Of a stretch of 64,000 nucleotides of DNA, positions 16,195 to 27,242 are shown piece after piece (position 1 is the stretch's first letter; every line of letters begins with the position of its first letter). The notes beneath the pieces were generated by a model. That model was not told where the DNA came from and did no database searches. It saw nothing but the letters and a program-made list of their open reading frames with translations. The position numbers were made by a program, and so were the translations under genes. Source of the DNA: Zeus faber. Lineage: Eukaryota; Chordata; Actinopteri; Zeiformes; Zeidae. Location of the stretch: contig OY482846.1 of NCBI GenBank assembly GCA_960531495.1, positions 12,330,283-12,394,282 of the forward strand, given 5' to 3'.

Positions 16195-18965
16195 GTGCAC
16201 AAGCCAGTGTATCATCAGTGCCGGTCCCAAGCCCGGATGAACAGAGAGGGCTGCGTCAGGAAGGGCATCCGGTGTAAAAACCATGCCAAGTCAAACATGC
16301 GGACAACAAATCTGATTTCCATACCGGATCGGTTGAGGCCCGGGTTAACAACGACCGCCACTGGTGCCGTTAGCCAACAGGGTGCCAGCGGAAATTGTGC
16401 TACTGTCGGCCGAAGAAGAAGAAGAGGGGGAAGGCGTGTCCGGAGACAGCAGGAGAGGAAGAAGGGTAGGAGAGTGGAGTTGAGGGTAGGAACTTTGAAC
16501 GTTGGCACTATGAAGGGTGAAGAGAGAGAGCTGGCTGACATGATGGAGAGAAGGAAGGTAGATGTACTCTGTGTACAACAGACCAGGTGGAAGGGGAGTA
16601 AGGCCAGGAGTATCGGAGCCGGATACAAACTGCTCTACCATGGAGTGGATGGCAGGAGAAATGGGGTCGGGATAGTCTTGAAGGAAGAATATGTCAAGAG
16701 TGTTTTGGAGGTGACGAGAGTGTCGGACAGAGTAATGAGCATGAAGCTGGAAATTGATGGGGTGATTATGAATGTGGTCAGTGCATATGCTCCCAAAGTT
16801 GGGTGTGAGATGGAAGAGAAAGAAGAATTCTGTACTGGGTTGGATGTAGTGGTGGAGAGCGTCCCCAAAGGAGAGAGAGTGGTCGGTGGAGCAGATCTCA
16901 ATGGGCATGTTGGCGAAGGGATCAGAGACATAGGTGATGAGAAGGTGATGGGTAGGTATGGTGTCAAGGAGAGGAATGTGGAAGGACAGATGGTGGTGGA
17001 TTTTGCCAATAGGTGCTGTTTTGAATACGTACTTCAAGAAGAGGGAAGAACACAGAGTTACCAGATGACTTGGAAACAACTGCAGAAGTAGTGAGGGAGA
17101 CGGCCAAGAAGGTATTCGGTTTATCATGCGGGTAGAGGAAGGAAGCAAAGGACTCTTGGTGGTGGAATGAGGAAGTACAGGAGAGCATAGAGCAAGCTGA
17201 TGCAGCGCAAGGCAAAGAGAGAAGTGGCAAAGACAAAGGAAAAGGTATAATACAAGTTGTATAAAAGGTTGGACAGTAAGGAAGGAGAAAAGGACTTGTA
17301 CCGATTGGCAAGACAAAGGGACCAAATTGGGAAGGATGTACAGCAGGTTAGGATGATGAACGATAATAATGGGAATGTGCTGACTAGTGAGGAGAGTGTG
17401 TTGAGAAGGTGGAAGGAGCACTTTGAGGAGTTGATGTATGAAGAAAATGAGAAGGAGAGAAAAGTGGATGATGTGGGGATAGTGGATCAAGAAGTGCAGC
17501 ATATTAGCAAGGATGAGGTGAGAACAGCATTAAAGAAGATGAAGAGTGGAAAGGCAGTTGGCCCGGATGACATACCTGGGGAAGCATGGAAATGTTTAGG
17601 TGAGATGGCAGTGGCTTCCTATCCACACTGTTTAACACCATCCTGGAAAGGGAGAGGATGCCTGAGGAGTATAGAAGAAGTGTACTGGTACTCATCTTCA
17701 AGAATAAGGGAGACGTACAGAGCTGTGGGAACTACAGGGGAATAAAGTTGATCAGCCACAGCATGAAGCTATGGGAAAGGGTAGTGGAGGCTAGGTTAAG
17801 AGGAGAGGTGGGGATCAGCGAGCAGCAGTATGGTTTCATGGCAGGAAAGAGTACTACAGATGCAATGTTTGCTTTAAGAATGCTGATGGAAAAGTACAGG
17901 GAAGGCCAGAGGGAGTTGCACTGCGTCTTTGTGGATTTAGAGAAAGCATATGATAGGGTGCCGAGAGAGGAAGTGTGGTATTGCATGAGGAAGTCGGGGG
18001 TGGCAGAGAAGTACCTAAGAGTTGTACAGGATATGTATGAGGGCAGTCAGACAGTAGTAAGGTGTGCAGAAGCCGTGATGAAGGCATTCAACGTGGAGGT
18101 GGGATTGCATCAAGGATCAGCTCTGAGTCCTTTCTTGTTTGCAATGGTGATGGACAGGTAAACAGATGAAATCCGGCAGGAGTCTCTGTGGACTATGATG
18201 TTCGTGGATGACATTGTGATCCGTAGCAAGAGTAGGGAGCAGGTGGAGGAGAGCCTGGAGAAGTGGAGGCATGCATTAGAGAGAAGAGGAATGAAAGTCA
18301 GCAGGAGTAAGACAGAATACATGTGCCTGAATGGGAGGGAGGGGGGCGAAAAGCTGAGAATGCAAGGAGTGGAGGTGGAGAAGGTGGATGAGTTCAAGTA
18401 CTTGGAGTTGACCATCCAAAGCAGCGGAGAGTGCACGAGAAAGGTGAAGAGAGTACAGGCAGGGTGGAGTGGGTGGAGAAGAGTGTCCGGAATGATCTGT
18501 GACAGAAGGGTTCCAGCAAGAGTGAAGAGGAAGGTCTACAGGACGGTAGTGAGACCAGCCATGTTGTACGGTTTAGAGGCGGTGGCACTGACACAAAGGC
18601 AGGTGGCTGAGCTGGAGGTGGCAGAGTTGAGGATGTTGAGATTTTCATTGGGAGTGACAAGGATGGACAGGATTAAGAACGAGTACATTAGAGGGACAGC
18701 TCAGGTTGGACAGTTTGGTGGAAAAGTGAGAGAGGCCAGATTGAGATGGTTTGGACACGTGTGTAGGAGAGATGAGCGTTACATTGGGAGAAGGATGCTG
18801 AGGATGGAGCTGCCAGGCAAGAGGAAAAGAGGAAGGCAAAGAGAAGGTTCATGGATGTGATGAGGGAGGACATGCAGGCGGTTGGTGTAAGGGAGGAAGA
18901 TGCACAGAACAGAAGGTATTGGAGGCAGATGATCTGCTGTGGCGACCCCTAACGGGAGCAGTCCA
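16195..18965 (+). mobile_element. RTE-type non-LTR retrotransposon (LINE), decayed
   Basis: One open frame (16195-17091) holds an apurinic-endonuclease domain: LRVGTLNVGTM, VDVLCVQQTRWKG, NGVGIVL, SAYAP and GADLNGHVG. The next frames hold reverse transcriptase: HISKDEVRTALKKMKSGKAVGPDDIP (17500-17570), [11 protein letters not shown] with [56 protein letters not shown], and a C-terminal RxRWFGHVCRRDER region. It is broken by stops near 17089, a frameshift at about 17620-17660 and a TAA at 18162. The endonuclease C-terminus and linker are shortened. The catalytic Glu of the usual QETRW motif reads Gln, and the RT box reads FVDD instead of FADD. The 3' end TGTGGCGACCCCTAACGGGA plus GAAGAAG tail marks the family. 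Family name (RTE-X/Expander-like) is from memory. Confidence 0.88.
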
Positions 18966-19577
18966 AAGGAGAAGAAGATAAAGGCCATAATCCAGCAAAA
19001 AAAAACAATTTGGAATGTGGCGGTCACATCGTTTCTGCCAGGAATTCCAGCCCATAACAGAAAATCTCACTTGGAGAAAAAAATTGAAATAAAATAAAAA
19101 TGCAGATAATGACTCAGCCTCATGTCTGGTGGACCGTGACTTGATTTCTTTGAATTCTCTGCCCAAGTCCCACAGCTTGACACCCACGGCTGCATAAAGT
19201 CAGAACCCAAAAATGATGCCAGCAAAGAGTAGAGAGGGTGAAGAAGTGACTCACGTTCATTGTATATCACAACATAATGTGTTGACATCCCTTTTAAAAT
19301 AAATGTACAAATAAAAGCAAAAAGAGAAATGTAAACGAAGACTTCAGATGCCAAAACCTACTTATCCTAAGGACACAATTAGCCTGGCCCGAAATAAAAC
19401 CCATCCCAAAATGAACTGCCATTATACTTCTCTATAGACAGTGTGCTGAAGTGATATGTTGTGATAATAACATTAAATTATGGGATGGGGAGGTAATGCT
19501 GAGGGGGATGAGGAGAGAGAAAAGGAAGGGTCTGTGGTTCGTTCTGGTCCTGATGAAGAACCACACCATCCAACATG

Positions 19578-19760
19578 AACATCCACCCATCCATCTATTT
19601 ATCCATTCAGCCATCCATCAATTAATTCAACCATCAATCCATCCATTAATTTGTCAATCCATGCATCCATCCATTCCATCCAAATGACTAAATGTAAATC
19701 CATTCATCCATCTATCAATCCATCAGTTCACCCATCCATCCAACAATCTATCCATCAGTA
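19578..19760 (+). repeat. degenerate (ATCC)n minisatellite
   Basis: Imperfect runs of CCATCCATCCAT and relatives over about 180 bp. Confidence 0.85.
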
Positions 19761-19846
19761 TTAGTTGCAGAATCTAAATTGTGCTCAAATTTCTCTTCAG
19801 ATGGATCTTCAGATCATGACCTGTGCAGTAAATGTCAAGTCCTACA

Positions 19847-19847
<1 letters not shown>

Positions 19848-19912
<65 letters not shown>

Positions 19913-19920
19913 CACACACA
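19848..19920 (+). repeat. compound (CT)n-(AC)n microsatellite
   Basis: CT run followed directly by an AC run, then ACAACACACA. Confidence 0.95.
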
Positions 19921-20499
19921 GCATCACAGTTCGCTTCAGGTTTACTTTGCTGTCCTCTAATCTGACGGCACTAATCAGGGATAAAGCCGTGGGTCTGGGG
20001 TTAAAAGGTTCAGACAGACACGCACCCAGAAGGTCAGACGGTGTGATGTCATAGCGAGAGGAAAGAACACACACTTTCACACAATTTCTCTCTTTCGGAG
20101 TTAACGAAGCTTTTGGCTTTTTTCACTGCAGAGGAGTTGGAAACTATATATACAATGACATTCATATTCACCTCACCGCCATGAAAAAAAAAATCCCCCT
20201 CACAAAGCAAGGCAAGACACTATCATACACACACACACACACACACATACAACATTAAGTACACACTCTCTCCACACATTACGTACTTTTCTGGAATCGG
20301 TCTCTTCATTTTTAATATAAACAGTTATGACAATCCGGATGATGTTTATTTGAAAAACACACACACACACAGAGGAATATTTTACATTTTATGCCGCCTA
20401 CTCAGCATACGTGACGTTTTAAAGAGTTTAACAGGCCCTAGTCTAAAATATATATACACTTCCACCCCCCCACCCCCCCACCCCCACCCGAAGGTGAAG

Positions 20500-21198
20500 C
20501 CGTGGAAGATATATCTGATCGATTGACATGCTTGCAGCGAACAATGCCAGTTTTTGCTTCCACTGGGAAATGTCAACGTAAGGCAAGAAACCTTCAGAAT
20601 GTGAGCTTCACCTGCAACGGACATGCCCGTTGGCCGCTGCACGTACGCCGCTTACCGAAGAAATCAAGTTCTTCGTTCAATTTGGTCTCGCTTCAAGCGT
20701 TTTTTTTTGCCGATTAGCGCTGGATATTGGAGGGGAAATCACCGAGGCTGTCGGCAAAGCGACGGCGTGAGACGGTGTTCGGGAAACAGCAATGGCTGCT
20801 TCTCACCCTGCGAATAGAGGGGAGCCTGTTACGGAGGTCAGGAAGCCGCAGGGCCGGGGACATGTTTTCCGCTATGCACATAACACTTGCATAACATTAC
20901 TCAACTCACTAGACCTTTCCTAAATGCGAATTAAAACATTTCTTGTCATTATACGAGATAACGTTTTTAACCATCATCACGAAATAGATCTTTTTGTTTT
21001 GATTGTATCATTAAAAAAACAAGTTATTTATCCTGACACCAAGCGCAAGTTGGCCGCTGCCCGTCTCCGACGCTGATTGGTCCGCCCCCACCGCAAGCCC
21101 CCCCCCGGCCCCGCCCCGCGCTCAGGCGGCGGCGCGCGGGCGCGCTCGTGGTCACGCCGAAGCGGAGAAACTCGCCCCCGTTCCCACGCGATTCTCCG

Positions 21199-21234
<36 letters not shown>

Positions 21235-21650
21235 CTCACGCCCCGAGTGTCCGCGGCGACGCCAGCCCCCTCCGTCCGTCCCGCGCGGAACTCCGCCGCG
21301 TTCCGCGCGGCGCGACGCCACGGTCCCGCGGTCCCGCGTGACGGCGGAGGTATGTGACGTGCGACGCGTGCGGATTTAACGCGGCTCCCCTCGCGTGCTC
21401 GGTGGCGCCAGGGCGTCGAGGCGTCGCGTTTGTTCCGGTTCAGACGTCGCCGCGGCTCGTTACGACCTTCCGCGCTGCGGGATCGGAGCGCGACAGGTGC
21501 GTCGACGAGCGACGAGCGACGCGCGACGGGCGAACGAGTCAATCGTGGCGAACGGATCCTTTGAAAGACCCGGGACGCGAGGATCTCCGAGTCACAAACT
21601 TCGATTATTCGTGAGGATGACGTTAAAAGCCCGAGGGGGGGGGGGCAACG
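20500..21650 (+). promoter_or_regulatory. CpG island without assigned gene, possible distal pde7b promoter/first exon
   Basis: The segment is strongly GC- and CpG-rich from about 21040 to 21550, with (GCC)n at 21199-21229. At 21349/21350 there is a good splice donor, GGCGGAG|GTATGTGA, on the + strand. The next + strand gene downstream is pde7b. Long arginine- and proline-rich open frames run through it on both strands (for example 21024-21677 -), but these are what CpG-rich DNA yields by chance and none resembles a known protein. I infer a promoter with a noncoding first exon. The target gene is unproven. Confidence 0.5.
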
Positions 21651-22970
21651 GCTGATGCCTTTTAACGTTCCCCACAATAAATCATGTTGACATACAGTAA
21701 CTCAGTTGTTTGGCCGTTTCTCCTCCAAACAGAAATATTTTTGAAAAAACTAGGCAAAAAAATGATATATATATATATATATTTTTTTTTTTGTGACCTC
21801 CAGATTGTGTTCTTTTACCTACTGTAAATGAATAATTTTCCCGGAACTAAATGGTTCTTGTCAGAATTGAATTCACAAACTCGCTGTAGCGACTCGTTCG
21901 TCAGAACTGTTCCCCGTGGGTTTTGTACCGACTGAATCAAACGCATAGCCGAACGACTCTTTTCCCCCCCCCCGAGTGACATTTCAAGGAGCCGAAAAAC
22001 AAAAAAAGAGTTGAAGCTTCCATCACCAGTATTGACAGCTTCACTGCAGCCTGGGATTAAAGGGGGCAGTTCACTTCTTGGGCATGCCCGAAGTTGTCCT
22101 TAAATTCAATTTTTTACAAATATTAGCCCTTAAAAATCAAGACGTACTATCCGACCTCGAGGCAACTGTTGTAATAACAGTTTATAGAATCATCTCCTTC
22201 ATAACCTAACTATTTCTGCCCAATATTTACCCAAATACATAGTACATACCTTTGTAACGTACCTACAAAATGAGTAGTCCAATGATCATAATTAATTTTG
22301 TTAACATTAGCAGAAAAAAAACAGGCCCTAATCTACTTAAGAGGTATTGAATTCAACTCTGGATACCTGCAAGCACCCAGTCAGGCCAGTCAGCGAAACA
22401 AACCTGTTGGGTCTGGCAATATGTTCTTAACACTGTATAATATATGATAACCAAGATATTGCCACCTTTAAATATACATAAATAAATATACAAATATACA
22501 GTAAGAATTCCTTTCTATTAGGAGGGATTTATATCAAATGTGTAGCTGTTAGTGACTTGAAGAGTCACTATCAACAATAATGGATAAAATTCAATGTTTT
22601 GGAAAGGATCAGGATTAAAAAGTCAACCAGCTTTAATTTTGCTTTGTCTTCATCCGATTTTTCCTCTGGCAATATTCAAAAGAAATTTCACAGTTTGTCC
22701 CTCCCTATGATTCCTCATCGTTTTACGACCCCAAGTCTGAAACCCAAAGTTATACCTTAGAAGGCTCTATAGTACACCAATAAGCTGTTTTAAACGTTGA
22801 AATACACTAGATATACTAGAATAGCAGATAATAATGCCCCGGCCATTCCTGCATAAACAGTTAGACAACCAGGAGACAATTGCTCAGTCACACACAGGGC
22901 ACGAGAATGAGTGAGATACCGGGGAAAAAAAAATGTTTTGACAAAAGAGAGCAAGAGTTACTGTCACTTC
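21650..22970. other. intergenic, no gene recognised
   Basis: AT-rich, with a short (TA)n at 21765-21781. No ORF or repeat family was recognised. Confidence 0.5.
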
Positions 22971-24596
22971 ATAACTACAGTTCTAAGGGGCTACGCTCCT
23001 ATTGGTGTTTCCTCCCACCGCATAATGCGGAAGTACTGAAATGTATTCATCCACTTGCTTTAACCAGTCAGGATGTGCCCCTCTTCGTCCTCTGAAACCA
23101 ATTCAGCAAGACTGATGGGGGTCCAGTGGGGTATAAAACCCGAAGGGGCTACAACTCCTTCATAGAACTGTAATTACAAAACTACAGTGGCTCTCATTCT
23201 ACGTCAGGAGGCCCTGCTCCTTAGCGGCTATGCTCCTTTTGGTATACTAAGGGCAGAGACCCCTGATACTTTACTCCCCACTGTACCCGAACACGCCCCA
23301 AGTGAGTAACGGTCCAGGGTGCAGGCTGAATCAGCCGAGGCCGGCAGTAAATGTAATCTACGCACACCGCCACCCTGGCAATCCATCATGCCCCACTAAA
23401 GGGCCAATGGAAAGCAACTAACACTACATGCACTGTATCCACAGAGAGAGTGTTAGTTACTAAACACAGGCAACAAGTTAGAAACCTGAGTGGAAAACAT
23501 TCCCTCAGTCCGCTCGGCCACAGTGCCGAGCAACGACTGGGGAAGGGACCCTGCGGAATCGTCGCACTGGTAGAAACAGACAAATGGGGACAGCGACCAG
23601 CAAGATGCTGCTGTACAAATGTCCTGGACCCCAATGCCGCTAAAAAGGGGCAGTCAAAGCTGCCACGCCTTGAGTAGAGTGAGCATGGAGAGCGGTTGGT
23701 TAAGCCTGACCCGGCGACTCATAACCCATCGCGGTCAGTTTCGCATAGCCAGTGAGATAGGCGCTGTGCAGAGAGCGGCTGGCTAAGCGCGGCCACCCCA
23801 TAGCACACAAACTGTTGTCGTGACAACCAAATTGGAGCTGTAAAGCCGTTGCTACAACACACTCTAGTGAGGAGGAGGAAGAAAGGCCTCAAGGATAAAG
23901 CCGAGAGGTGGACTGAGCGCAAGGGCCCACGATGGTGGAGATCACAGCCTGTGACAGTCCATGCTGTTCAAGCCTGTGCCATTCAGGCAGCCGGCCAGCA
24001 GAGGACGTCCCAGGACCGGTGACAAGGTCACCGAGCCCCAAACCTGCGACAGTGCGTCGCGTCACGAATAGTGTCCAAAGCTGGAGTACTGTACTGTGTG
24101 ATGTGGTGGAGGTGCCGCTCTGCCTTGCGGGGGCCTCCTCGTGATATGACGTCCAACCCTCAGGTTCAGATGGCCCGGGACGTGGCTCACAGACAGAGAG
24201 TGGCGCCGTATTAGCCGCCATCTCCATAGCCTTTCAGCTGCGTAATGGAGTGCTGGTGATCTCACACCCCCCCTGTAAGCCACCGTAGCCCGGTTGTCTG
24301 ACCCGATCTCATGCAGCCTGCGCCTGGGAGAGGTGGAGAATGGCGGCGGAAGGCCTTAGACGCTTCCTCTGCCTCCGAAGCCGTCAGCGTCTCTCTGCTG
24401 GTGGTCAGGTGAGAGATCGAGGCCACCAGCATCGCCGCGTTCGATGTGGCCACCACAGCCTGGGCTGCCGGGGCGTATGTCGTGTCAACCAGCCAGGCAG
24501 TGTATCTATCCTTCGCAAACGGCAGCAGTGGTTTCTTGAATGCACAAGAACCCACCGAGGTCGGGGCGAGGTGATGGCCCAGTCGCGGTCGTGATT

Positions 24597-24654
24597 GATT
24601 CCTGCCGTGCGGTCAAGAGAGCATTCCTGCTCTCTTGACCGCACGGCAGGAATC
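24597..24654. repeat. perfect 27-bp inverted repeat (hairpin) with 4-nt loop
   Basis: Left arm 24597-24623, loop TTCC 24624-24627, right arm 24628-24654. Arms are exact reverse complements. It lies inside the DIRS Gag remnant. Confidence 0.97.
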
Positions 24655-24697
24655 GTTCACTCGCGAGAACGCCTGCTCCTGATGCGCCTACTAACCC

Positions 24698-24726
24698 CCC
24701 ACCACCACCACCACCACCACCACCAT
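24698..24726 (+). repeat. (CCA)n trinucleotide repeat
   Basis: About nine CCA units inside the DIRS remnant. On the - strand it creates a meaningless polyvaline run. Confidence 0.9.
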
Positions 24727-25443
24727 CAAATCCACCTCCGTGGCCAATGGTGGTAGAGGCATGGGAATACCCAGGCGCCCCGCAGCGGAGGTGAGGAGGC
24801 TGTGGAAGTCCAGCTCCCCGCAGTAGGCGTGGCCTCTGTGGGACAGCTTGACACCGGGGGGGGGGGAAAAGGAGACATACCTGGGTGTGGAGGGAGGCCG
24901 AGAGAAGATGTCCCCTTCCTCCACGCTGAGGGCATCTTTGTCGTCCCCATCGGTGCAAAGGAACGGAGATGGCCTCCTCGTCTCTGCAACTCTCTGGCCC
25001 AGTGGCGCGTGTTCACTAAATTATTCCATGCGGTGGGCCGGCTTGGTGGCCAGTATGGCGCGACGGGCCTCGCACAGCGTCAGACCAGTGAGAGCATGCG
25101 CCGCTCCCAGGCAGATAAAACACCTGCCATGGGAGTCCCAATGCATAGGCAAGGGACTTGCAAAAAAAATGGCCATGTCCTCCAGACGCAGAGGAAGCGT
25201 GTATGTTCCTGCTTGACTCGGCGATGAATGTATTTGGTTGCAGCTGAATTGGAAAAGAGGACGAAGGGGGGGCGCTTCCTGGGCTATTATATATAATATA
25301 TTATAAATATTGGCTCCGCTGTTCCATCTTGATTGGCTGAAGCGAGTGGATAAATACATTTCCGTACTTCCACATACAAGGCTGGAGATATACCAATAGG
25401 AGTGTAGCCCTTCAGGGGCTTAGCCTCCTGACTTAGAACTGTA

Positions 25444-27055
25444 TTCTGTGTCAAGTAAAAAAATAGTGACATTGAAGAATGATTGCATAGGAGATTGCGA
25501 AATAGTATGGTCAAATCCCTCCACACTGAACACTCACTTTCATAGCTCTGAGCCGTCATCATAATAAAGTCACTGTTGAAGTGTTTTGTGTGTAATAATG
25601 TCATGTTTGTGTGAGTGAGTGTTTGCTTTTTCTCTAAACTCGTTCTGCATAATTCACCAAGTCAACTATCGCTGCTCTGTTCCCAGAACAGAAGTCTTAT
25701 GACCTTTTCTTATAAATAGACCGACCCAGACTTCTGGGAAATATTGTGTATTAACCTCTGCCGACCTGAGTCCATGTGAGATTTCTTGACTGTTCCATGA
25801 TCAGAGCACAAAATGTACTTCAAAACCTCCGTATCACTTTTTGGCTGTCATTTGCACAGGGAATATCGTTGTACACAATATTTGGAGCTTTACCTTCTAC
25901 GTAAATCCGAGGTTCCCAACCTGCGGTGCTTGGCCCCCACAGTGGGTCGCTGGAGATCGCCGGGGAGGTCGCAAGATCTTGGATGATTTGACACCTATGT
26001 TTTGATTCTAATATTGATTCCAAAGTGTATCAGTTCAAATGTAAAACTTTTAACAAAGTCTGACTATAGCTTCTAATGCGTTGTATACCTTAAAAACATT
26101 GCTCTCTCTACCATGAAAATTGAACCAATTCTGACCGAAACAACCTCCCACCGCTAATTAATCCATGAGGCGACAAAAATATGTTTTCAACTAGGCAGGT
26201 CTCATATTGAATCCGGTTTGATTTAGGGGGGTCTCTGGGGGAAAAAAAGTTTGGGAACTGTTGATCTAAATTATAGTGCATACAGAAGGTCCCACTGCCT
26301 TTTAGTAAGGGTTTACTTTTAGCAACTTCTTTGTTCTTTCTGCTCATTGATCGTAATGTTTAACTTTTCACTTTTTTCTGTCTCTCATTGAGGTGCGGAG
26401 CAATTTTATTTGGGAGGCCAAAGCGGAATGCCATACAAGTTTGCATGCTAGGTAAGAACCATTCCAAATGATCTCACCACCATAATACACAAATAACATT
26501 ATCACCTCCAGCTTGTTGGTCTATACGTCAGATTCGTCAACTGGCATTGGGCTGATGTAAACTGCCTCAATGCCATGTACTGGCAGTACACGCTTAGTCA
26601 GAAAGTAGAAAAAACGGGTATTTTTGAATATCCAGGTTGTCTTACTTGACTGTTTCAGCTTCTCTTGAGTAAAAGGAACATTAACATTTAGAGGGATAAA
26701 GTGTAAAGTAGCATAAATCAGCATGCATGAGACGGAGATCTCTTGTGTAAATTTTGACGAAGCACTCATGAAAAACCATACACACGCATGCACCCGTGCA
26801 CACACATATTAAAACTGGCCGTTTGGACCACGTGTCGAGTTGTGTTTACAAGTTGCTTGTGTTACCTTTGGCTGGCAAAACGGATTTTCAACCTCGTTCT
26901 GGTCGGTTCTTTTCATTGTTCTGTGTTCTGTTTGCTGAAGGCCAAAGATGACGCTAAAAATTGACGCTGGATATTTTCATATTGTCGTCTTCTTCCGCCC
27001 TTCTCTGATTTTACTATATCGCTACATACATCTTGTTACTACAGTATTACTATAA
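25444..27055. other. intergenic with one hAT-like MITE
   Basis: Nothing coding was recognised. A MITE lies at 25910-26265 (separate entry). Confidence 0.5.
25910..26265. mobile_element. hAT-like MITE
   Basis: Starts GAGGTTCCCAACCTG and ends AGTTTGGGAACTGTTGAT: short inverted ends typical of teleost hAT MITEs. The 3' part GGTTTGATTTAGGGGGGTC matches the copy after map7. Confidence 0.55.
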
Positions 27056-27056
27056 T

Positions 27057-27198
27057 TGGTTCATGGATGTGGTGAGGGAGGACATGCAGGTGGTTGGTGT
27101 AAGGGAGGAAGTTGCGCAGAACAGAAATAATTGGAGGCAGATGATCCACTGTGGCGACCCCTAACGGGAGCAGCCGGAAGAAGAAGAAGAAGAAGAAT
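27057..27198 (+). mobile_element. 5'-truncated RTE LINE tail (second copy)
   Basis: About 125 bp nearly identical to the 3' end of the RTE element at 18848-18965 (GGTTCATGGATGTG, GAGGACATGCAGG, TGTGGCGACCCCTAACGGGA), ending in (GAA)n and a (TCA)n microsatellite. Confidence 0.9.
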
Positions 27199-27242
27199 CA
27201 TCATCATCATCATCATCGTCATCATTGCTATGCACTATGGTA

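Larger units (their letters stand above)
18966..20480. other. intergenic, no gene recognised
   Basis: Contains the two simple repeats listed above, short CA runs at 20226-20248 and 20357-20372, and a C-rich stretch at 20463-20490. No supported ORF. Confidence 0.5.
22976..25443 (-). mobile_element. DIRS-type (tyrosine recombinase) retrotransposon, internally deleted
   Basis: Long inverted ends: about 22976-23073 and 25326-25443 share CAGTTCTAAG, GGCTAC(G/A)CTCCTATTGGT and GGAAGTAC(T/G)GAAATGTATT in opposite orientation. On the - strand the order is: a Gag-like start at 25200-25030 (HWDSHGRCFICLGAAHALTGL, a DIRS Gag signature); a second Gag segment at about 24540-24360 (FAKDRYTAWLVDTTYAPAAQA); the end of RNase H at about 24190-24130 (VSHVPGHLNLRV); the recombinase start (GLSQAVISTIVGPCAQSTSRLY, about 23960-23890); recombinase PLSAQRLSHWL at about 23770; and the tyrosine region GVQDICTAAS...FVCFYQCDD at about 23632-23550. 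Frames shift repeatedly. The whole reverse transcriptase is missing between Gag and RNase H, so the copy is dead. Repeat motifs near 23120-23250 resemble the internal complementary region of DIRS. Confidence 0.75.

Noticed and set aside
16345-17502. 385-codon minus-strand frame
   Set aside because: Antisense shadow of the RTE element; GA-rich sense codons remove stops on the other strand.
21024-21677. 217-codon minus-strand frame in the CpG island
   Set aside because: Arg/Ala-rich composition expected from CpG-rich DNA; no recognisable domain.
24691-24726. Polyvaline stretch
   Set aside because: Product of a (CCA)n repeat.
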